Below, piece by piece: positions 56,301 through 64,000 of a DNA stretch of 64,000 nucleotides (its first letter is position 1; each line of letters begins with the position of its first letter). This DNA is from Diatrype stigma (Eukaryota > Ascomycota > Sordariomycetes > Xylariales > Diatrypaceae): NCBI GenBank assembly GCA_022225965.2, contig JAKJXP020000005.1, positions 124,001 to 188,000 of the forward strand, given 5' to 3'. The notes beneath the pieces are model-generated. The model was not told where the DNA came from and did no database searches. It saw nothing but the letters and a program-made list of their open reading frames with translations. A program made the position numbers and the translations under genes.

Positions 56301-59300
56301 TTGAACAGACGTCAGCTGCGCAAGATGAGACGCAGCATCTCGATGTAGTCGAGGACATGGTTCATCTCTTGATTGTCATGCTCAGCGATCGCACGTGTCT
56401 CATTCCAGCAGATGATGACCATGAGACGCACTTGAAGGCGATGCGTCGTGACATAATCCACGTGCTCTGCTTCCGGCCTATGTCCTTCAACGAGATATGC
56501 AACAAGCTACCGGACAAATTTCACGAGCAAGACGACTTCTATCCTGTTCTAGACGAGGTAGCTACCTTCAAGCCACCCGAAGGTGTCTCGGACGTGGGAA
56601 CCTTCGAATTGAAACCAGAGCTGATCGAAGAGATCGACCCGTATATTGCCCACTACAACAAGAACCAGCGCGAGGAATCGGAGGCTGCTTATCGCAACCT
56701 GATAGCTACAAGAACAGGAAAACCCGCCGAAGAGATTGTCTATGAGCCAAGGTTGCCGCCGATCACCTCCGGGACCTTTGTCGGTTTGGCCAGATTTACG
56801 GGCACCGGCATGTTCGCTCAAATCGTCTATTACAGCCTGCTGTACCCTCTTGTTGCTAGCAAGCTAACACCAAAGGTTCCCTTCACGCGGGTGGAAACCT
56901 TCCTGCAGGTTGCACTGCATCTGGTCCTCGTTGCCATAGCTGAAGACAGAACAGACGAAAAGGGCTCCAATGAAGGAAATTCGTTCGTCTATCGCGCCTT
57001 GACAACGCAGGCTCGCAGTAATTTCATGCCAGATGCCCCAAATGCAAGGACGATCATTTCTCTGTTAGAGATGATGTCTTCTAAGGAGGAATTCAAAGTC
57101 TGCCATCCCAAGATCTGGTTGATTCTAAAGAGGATGAAGCAGAAGCTGCCACATCATTTTGATGCTGCATATCTGCGATTAGGCATTCCCGTGGACCGAG
57201 TTGACACAGCATCTCCTGCAAATGCCCACAACGCCGAGGAGGAACGCGAACGTAAGAAGAAGGCCGCATTGGATCGGCAGGCGAAGGTCATGGCACAGTT
57301 TCAGCAACAGCAGAAGAGTTTCTTGGAGATGCAGGGGGACATCGACTGGGGAGACGAAGAACTAGACGATATTGATGACGCCAGTCCAGTTGAAGAGCGG
57401 AAGAACTTCTGGAAGTATCCTAGAGGTACTTGTATACTGTGTCAAGAGGATACAGACGATGGTCGACTATACGGAACGTTTGCGCTCTTCACTGAAAGTA
57501 AGATCTTGCGGCAGACCGATTTCCAGGATGCCGACTTCGTCCGAGAGGCCGCAAAAACGCCTGTGAACCTAGACCGCTCGGCAGAGGGCATACGGCCGTT
57601 TGGTCTCGCACACGAGAATAGGACCACAGTAGAGAAGGTAAACTCGGAGGGCAACACATTCCACGCCGAGAGGCAGGGGATTGGCAAAGGTTTCCCAGCC
57701 AAACTCTGCAGATCAGGACCTGTAGCTGTAGGATGCGGGCACATTATGCACTTTAGCTGTTTCGACATGTACGTCGAAGCAACTGTTCGCCGCCATGGGC
57801 ACCAGATCGCGCGTCACCATCCCGAAGCCCTAGACCGCCTAGAATTTGTCTGTCCCCTATGCAAAGCCCTGGGAAATGCATTCCTGCCTATCGCGTGGGA
57901 TGGCAAAGAGGAAGCCTACCCTGGCATTTTGCAGACTGATACTGATCTGTCCTCGTTCATCGACTCCCATGGAAGCGGACACCGCTCCCTCTACGAGACT
58001 CCGCTTCCGGGCAATAGGGCGCAATCTGTCTTTGCTAATTATCTCCGAGAAAGAATTCCAGATACTCTGGTTGAGGGCTCTGATCAGTTGATCACGGACG
58101 CCCCAGATCCGAGTGGTGTTCGAACACCATCTACATCTGCGAGAACTCTCCCCTCGTTTAGTGAAACGTTCTCCGATGTGGCAACTCCCGGCTCTAGTAT
58201 CCGCTCACGTTCGCCCTCAGAGTCACCGCATGGTGGGAAGAAGCTCATCACTGCATATCGACGTCTCCGCGATACTCTTCGGCAGAACAAGCTCAGCCTC
58301 GGCGTTCTTACTCCTGATGGCGACGAGGCTGATGACTTGTATGGCAGTGATACTTTGGCACGGTCTGTGGGATTCTCCATATCGGCCACAGAAATTCAAC
58401 AGCGAGGTGTTGAGGCCCAATATGGGATGACACTGATCGAGAGAATACCAGAGCAAACTCTCATACAACTCCGTATCCTATCAGAAACCGTAGCCTCGTT
58501 TGTCTCCATTGGAGGTCTGATGTCCGGGGGACAAAACCTGGTGAACGAGGAGTTTCGCAGAACTAGCGAGTGGCATCATTTTGAGCTCTTTATAGGGCAT
58601 TATCTCGACGAAGAACCGAACTACGGCTGCGATCCCCCAGCTAGGAAGTTTGTGCCACTATTGAGTCAAGATACGTTCATATATCTATGCGAGTCGATGT
58701 TTGGGATGGCCGTTGCCGAAAATATGGACGTCATGCACCTGGTTAGACTCTGCTACCTTGCCGAGATTGTCAAGGTGATATTTTACGTATCCCGCAATAT
58801 ACCGACCAGCAAATGGCTCGAGTACACAATCAGTCGCGACCACGAGGATCCCGTTTTGAACAATTTCGCGGATTTCTGCAACTCCATTACATTGGCGGGG
58901 ATGGACGCCAGTAATGAAGTCGCAGAAGCCCCAGAGAACTTGTTCATTAACGCGTTCGATCAGCCAGGGTTGGCCAGCCTAGAAGGCCTGCACTCGTTCG
59001 TCAAGAAATATGCTCTTGTATTTCTACGGAAAACTGCGATCCTTCTCCATGTGCATTCGGGAGTAGATTTCAATAGCCATATCTCACCAGCCCCTGAAGC
59101 CGATGAGCTCACGCGTCTCACCGCCGCTCTTCGTTTACCCTCGTTCGACGAGATGTGCACTGCTTTGACCCCATTGAGCACGCAGTACGACTGGCCTTCC
59201 AGTACGTATGATATGGTGCTTGGTTGGATTCGCCATCAAGTCATCTGGTCTCATTTCCCCAGTGACCAGCGTGAACCCTTGCCTGCCTCGGCTCAGGTCA

Positions 59301-59923
59301 GCCACCCTGGTATCTTTGAACTTGTTGGCTTACCCAAGAACTACGACACACTCATTGAAGAATGCGCAAAGAGACGATGCCCCAAGACGGGCAAAGATCT
59401 CGCCGATCCAATTGTCTGTCTCATGTGTGGCGACATCTTCTGTGGGCAGACTATGTGTTGCCTGATGGAGCATTATCCTGAAGGACCGAATAAAGCCTTC
59501 GTACGCATAGGAGGGGGCCAACAGCACATGCTCTTCAAGTAGGTCTCTTTTTTCCCTTTTTTCCCCGTCTATCCTTAACCCCCCCCCCCCCCCCCCCAAC
59601 TCCCTTTCCCTAGCTATTTTCCTAGACATTTTACTAATCAGTATTTATTGCACAGGTGTCAGGGCAATGTCGGCATCTTCATCAACATTCGCAAGTGTGC
59701 CATTATCTACTTACACCGCACGTCAGGCAGTTTTAGCAATGCACCCTATATCGACAAGTGGGGGGAGACGGATGTCGGGCTGCGACACGGGCGCCAATTG
59801 TTTCTCAACCAGAAACGCTATGATTCCATGATCCGGGACATGTGGCTAAGACACGGTATTCCCAGTTTCATCAGCAGGAAGCTCGAGGCGGACATCAACA
59901 ACGGCGGATGGGAAACTATCTAA
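53333..59923 (+). CDS. UBR1: UBR1 N-recognin, RING E3 ubiquitin ligase of the N-degron pathway
   Basis: Exons 53333-59538 and 59656-59923, with a 117-nt intron, give 6474 nt in frame and 2157 aa. The UBR box is at about residues 88-160 (CGHIFRAGEASYSCRTC, CCLCSKCFDATDHTGH, GCCDCGDQEAW) and binds basic N-terminal residues. A ClpS-like N-domain (LLLWNDEKHTVTEVQDQV) near residue 240 binds bulky hydrophobic N-termini. Acidic runs and a proline run follow near residues 410-490. The RING-H2 domain has its first cysteines at TCILCQED near 1366 and continues with CGHIMHFSCFDMY and FVCPLCKALG after a long insert. The C-terminal segment (CPKTGKDLADPIVCLMCGD then MLFKCQGNVGIFINIRKC across the intron) is the conserved autoinhibitory region. 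ATG 53333 is immediately followed by a second ATG. Acts in cytosol and nucleus with Rad6/Ubc2 by family. Confidence 0.97.
59579..59597 (+). repeat. UBR1: Poly-C tract of 19 in the UBR1 intron
   Basis: A homopolymer of 19 cytosines lies about 40 bases into the single UBR1 intron. The exact length is likely to vary or be misread in sequencing. It does not touch either splice site. Confidence 0.9.
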
Positions 59924-60644
59924 TTGCGTTTTTCCAAGATGAGGAGGGTAGGTGGCGTATACACTGGGCAAAGGGCCAACTACAACTAATCCTTGAAATG
60001 AGTATGATGAAAGTCGGAGTCCTAGGGATAAGGAAGGAGTATGCAGCTTTAGTCCTACCCCAGAAGGTTCAGTGGGTATATACAGTATATGGCTTGACGC
60101 TGGAACGGAAGGGGAGTCTGGAGTTCGACCTGTATTGCATAGGTTAATGTTATAGACCACACGATCGTTGAAATGACACATTGAGATTATTTCTTAGGCT
60201 TGGAACGCAAATAGGCCGTCAAAAGGAGAGCAGGTCGCCTCCTGTGAAACTGCGTGAACTATTCATATCATGCTTGGCTTGACCCCCTTTCCCCCGTAGT
60301 CATAACTATTCTCCTGAGTTTAGATGTAGCTCGACACGCCTCTATATTCTAAAACTATATAGGAAGGACTATGGTCTGCCACGTCAGAAAGCCCACCTAA
60401 CAGATAGGCCTTCCTTCCAATGATATATAATTAGGTGTTACTTTACGGGAGTTAGAGATAGGTAGATTATATCTCATACGAGCAGGAGCAAAATGACCTA
60501 AATTCTATGCCCAAGGTAAACTGATTTATGCCTGTCGACCAGTCTCGGATCCGCTGTCTTATCTCATGGAACGCGCTATCTGTATTGCAGCTACCTGGAT
60601 AGTAGCCCTAATTAGAAGCAGGAGGAACTCTCCGAGGCCTTGTT
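59924..60644. other. Convergent intergenic region
   Basis: Between the UBR1 stop and the stop of the WD40 gene on the opposite strand. Contains AT-rich sequence but no recognisable gene. Confidence 0.5.
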
Positions 60645-62720
60645 CTATTCCTCTTTTTTTACATCCTCCTCTTTGAGCGGCGTCGTCTCATCGCGAGAAA
60701 TACCGCCGCGATTGTTCGGCTGTCCATCTTCATCATCATCATCACCAGCATCATCACCTGCAGCCAACAAGCCCGGAGTAGCTCCGCCCCCTGACCCTGC
60801 TGCGACCGGGACTGCGGCTCCATTTCTGAGTGCCTTCCCATCAGCTGCGAGTGTATCGCCGCCGTGGCCCCCTTCGATGGTCTTTTTACTATCGGTATCG
60901 CCGCTGCTGCTCCTTTTCAACGTCTTTCCGGCACCGTCGTGACCCGAAGGACGCTTCGGGCGCCGGTGCCGGTAGACCTTGATCTTGCCGTCCTGGCCGG
61001 CGCTGACCATGGTGTCGCCGTGGACGTCGACCCAGAAGCAGACGCCGTCGTGGGCGCGGCGGATGCGCTGCACCACCTCCTTGGTCTTGACGTCCCAGAG
61101 GACGACGTCGCCGTCCTCGCTCGCGGCCGCAATGAAGGCCTCGCCTCTGCTGCTTCCTCCTTTGCCGTCTTTGTTCTTTTTGCTATTACTGCTACTGCTG
61201 TTGTCGGTATTGTTATTATCATTAGTATCATCGTTGTTGTTATTGTTAGTGTCGTCGTCGTCGTCTTCAGCGTGATCCTTGAGCACGCCGAAGCAGCCGC
61301 CGATGCTGAACCGCGCGTTCTCGTGGCCCTGGTACGTCTTCTTGACCTCGCCCGACACGTAGTCCCACAACCGAAGGCACGAGTCGCTGCTGAAAGCCAG
61401 CACGTACCGCCCGTTGGGCGCGAAGCAGACCGAGGTGATGGGCGGGTTGTCCTCGTGCACGAGCGTCCGGAGGCACTGTCCCGTTGAGGTGTCCCATATG
61501 CGCCTGTCGGAGGGTTTTATGATCAGTATTGGGCGGGAGGCTGCTTGAGGAAAAGAAGATGGGAAGGGGGGGGATGGGAATGGGGGATAGGAAAGGTGGA
61601 TAGGAATCAAGGAATTGGAAACTCACGTCAACCCGTCCGTGCTACAGCTCACGACGAGGGTGCCGTCGCGGGCGAAATCGATGCCGCTGACGGGGTCGCT
61701 GTGGGCGGGCAGGCTGCGCATGAGGCGGCCGGCGCGGACGTCCCAGAGGAAGACGGCCTCGTCGTAGCTGCCGCTGGCGAGGATGTTGCCCTTGGGCGAG
61801 AAGGCGAGGCAGTAGACGTAGCTGTGGTGGCCGAGCAGGGGGCCGGCGCGGCTGTGGCGCGCCGCCGGCCGCCCCGTCGTCCGGTCCCACAGCCGGATCG
61901 CCTTGTCGTCCGACCCCGACGCCAGCGTCTGGCTGTCGGGCGACCACGCCACGGCCGACACCCCCGCCAGGTGGCCCACCAGCGTGTCCGCGTGCCGCCC
62001 GTCCGCCGCCGACCACACCCGCACCGTGCCGTCCGCCGACCCCGACGCGATCCACCGCCCGTCCGGCGAGATCCGCACCTGCGAGATCGCCTTCTGGTGC
62101 CCCGCCAGCACGAGCTGCGGCACGTAGTGCGGCCGCACCAGCCGCCGCGCCGGCTCCGGAGGAGGCGGCGGTGCCGGCGTGGCCGTGGCGGAGGCCGCGT
62201 GGCGGCGGCGCTGCCGATGCCCGTCGCGTCGGGGCGTGTCGTCGCCCAGTGGCGACTGCGAGCGCGTGCTGGAGCTGGTGCGGGACCGGGTCCGTGACCG
62301 CGAGCGGCTGTCGTCGGACTGTGACCTCGAGCGCGTCGTCGACCGTATCCGCGCTCGTGCTCGCGTCTGCGACCTCGACCTGGACCGCGTCCTCGACTGT
62401 GACCTCGACCGGGAGCTGAAAGGGGATCGGCTGCGGTCGCTGGAGTCGTAGTCGCGCTCCCGGCGCCGAGCGCGGTCAGGGGTCGGGCTCCGGCTTGCTG
62501 AGTCAGAGCCTACCGTCTTCTCGCGGATGGACATTTGCAGGGTTGCCTTGTCGTCTGCCGACGGCAGCTCCTGCTGCTGCTGCTGCTGCTTCTGCTGGGG
62601 GTGCTCATCGGGAGTGCTGTAACGCGGGATGCTGTCGGTGCTGTCGACGGCGACTTTGCGGCGCTTCGAAGGAGGTAGCGGTAGCGGTGGGTTCGAGACA
62701 GGATCCACAGCTTCCGGCAT
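60645..62720 (-). CDS. swd3: Swd3/WDR5-type WD40 protein (COMPASS-like) with RS-rich N-terminus
   Basis: Exons 62720-61627 and 61503-60645, with a 123-nt intron, give 1953 nt in frame and 650 aa. Residues 180 onward form a WD40 propeller. Clear blades include GHQKAISQVRISPDGRWIAS, GTVRVWSAADG, GHLAGVSAVAWSPDSQTLAS, KAIRLWDRTTG, GNILASGSYDEAVFLWDVRA, and GTLVVSCSTDGLTRIWDTST across the intron, then SCLRLWDYVSGEVKKTYQGH. The order and TYxGH motif resemble Swd3/WDR5, the core subunit of histone H3K4 methyltransferase complexes. Unlike compact WDR5 (about 330 aa), this protein has about 180 extra N-terminal residues rich in RS/SR dipeptides, an Asp/Asn/Ser-rich insert between later blades, and an acidic tail. 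Assignment to COMPASS is by similarity; a splicing-linked WD40 protein is the alternative, given the RS region. Confidence 0.85.
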
Positions 62721-64000
62721 TGTGGAAGTATTCGTATATGTTGTTGGGTATATTCGAGGTTATTTGTTCGTCATGTAAATCTGTTGTGCTGCATCATTGT
62801 CGTGGGTGTGATGAGCTTCTTGGGGTACCTCGCGATCAGTTGATTCGAGCGTAGAACCTAAGTACAATCAATACGTGATTGTTGGCAGCGAGTTGGGTTG
62901 GCTGCAAGCTGGCAAGTGTGGTCATGTAGCCACGGCAGATTCAGCCTTGAAGGGGCGGATGTGTCGAGAGAATCTCGGTAGTACTCCGTATCGTTCCGAG
63001 CGAAATGGTGGCTGATGGTAACTGAAGAATCCCTACTTCGTACATGCAGTTTTACACGTAATTTAATGGTTAAGGCTGTGATATCCTTCGCAAGTCGCGA
63101 CTCGCGCGACAACCTTGAAGCGTTGGCAACTTGGCGGGGAGATTAGCGGGATGGCCCGTGATTACTACGCCTTCGAGCCAATCATACGAAGTAAGCAGAC
63201 GATAAATGCGCTGGTCAGCGCCGTAGTTAAATTTTCAAGGCTTCAATCTTACCTACAGTGCTACAAACATACACGTAGGTACCTACATACATGTATGTAA
63301 CTTAACATGTAGGTAGGGGATTGGCCGGGAGCGACATATGCAGTCCCGACCCCCGGTGCCCCCTCAGCCCCCAAATGCGCCCTGAGTGACGCTAGCGGAA
63401 AGCTGCAGAGTGAGATCCTCCCCGAGCCCCCCCTAATAAGGCTCCAAGCCTCCAAGGCTCTCTCAAAAGCCCGCCGTTACAACCCTGAACTCAAGAAACA
63501 TCGGAAAACATCAGAAACTTCGTCAATCATAAACATGGACGCAGTCGACTCGGAGTTTCCGGACCATATGGGATCTAATGGGACTTTTGCTGTGACACTG
63601 TGGCTGCATGATACAATAACAGGATGACCACCTACATTGACATGCAGGTGAAATCCAGGGCTGCCAGGTCCTGCGAATACCAAGATTCCTAACGCAATGC
63701 GCATTGCTGTGCCCTCCTTCATTAAGCAAACTCACGTCGCACCAACAGCCTACATGCTAAGATTGGATGAATACCACCCTCCATCGCTCCATCCTGGGTG
63801 TAACTTGTCGTCTGTCGTCCTAGTATGTAGCAGTTATATCCTTACTACGATACGATTGACTGCATACTTCAGGCAGGCTGGCAGACAGGTAGGCAGCTTA
63901 AGGTGCTCAAGGTAGGAGGACTCTTGATAGCCCAAATTCTCATATCTTACATAGTCGCTCTCACCCCCCATTCATCGGGTTCACCACATCTCATTCCTAC
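62721..64000. other. Right edge, no gene seen
   Basis: Promoter side of the WD40 gene and sequence to the window end. Contains TAGGTACCTACATACATGTATG-like low-complexity words near 63277-63310 but no recognisable frame. Short frames near 63477-63735 and 63697-63915 show no features. Confidence 0.4.

Noticed and set aside
61545..62297. A 250-codon plus-strand frame rich in Arg and Pro.
   Set aside because: Shadow of the WD40 gene on the opposite strand.

Overview
This window looks like nuclear DNA of a filamentous ascomycete, most likely a sordariomycete. Short introns (about 45-120 nt) with CTAAC-like branch points, single-copy housekeeping genes typical of Pezizomycotina, a HET-domain gene relic and an orthologue-like copy of the sexual-stage kinase PUK1/stk-21 all point that way. 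I saw no tRNA, rRNA, CRISPR array or intact transposon. All names come from reading translations by eye; no search was run.

Layout. 0.2-1.9 kb: IZH3/AdipoR-type membrane protein (-). 3.6-4.4 kb: THOC5-like TREX subunit (+). 4.4-10.6 kb: about 6 kb with no supportable gene. 10.6-12.8 kb: family 2 glycosyltransferase (+). 15.6-17.4 kb: nucleolar FKBP prolyl isomerase (+). 18.4-21.3 kb: NDR-like AGC kinase (+) whose frame is interrupted by one TAG at the first Trp of the DWWSLG motif. 22.2-23.9 kb: nucleoside hydrolase (-), one exon join unresolved. 24.5-26.4 kb: decayed HET-domain gene (+). 26.6-28.3 kb: RED/IK splicing factor (-), divergent from REV1 (+, 29.1-33.0 kb). 33.4-34.1 kb: WSC-domain, probably GPI-anchored, protein (-). 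35.3-41.2 kb: three mitochondrial genes, OCT1 (-), MIC26/27 (+) and TPC1 (-). 43.1-44.4 kb: acidic unknown protein (+). 45.6-49.4 kb: large eight-exon 2OG-Fe(II) oxygenase-like protein (-). 50.4-51.0 kb: PYM/WIBG (-), divergent from QCR9 (+, 51.7-52.1 kb; five tiny exons). 53.3-59.9 kb: UBR1 N-recognin (+). 60.6-62.7 kb: Swd3/WDR5-type WD40 protein with an RS-rich N-terminus (-).

The genes are mostly independent housekeeping functions. Two loose themes are RNA processing (THOC5, RED, PYM) and mitochondria (OCT1, MIC26/27, TPC1, QCR9).

The standout observation is the kinase. The frame is open on both sides of a single TAG standing exactly where the family has TGG, and the A sits in the loop of a predicted hairpin. 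This matches the known case in which Fusarium PUK1 (and, as I recall, its Neurospora counterpart) is made full-length only after A-to-I RNA editing of UAG to UGG during sexual development. Other points of note are two GC-AG introns, a 9-nt microexon, an ATG-only first exon, and three UBM-like motifs in REV1.
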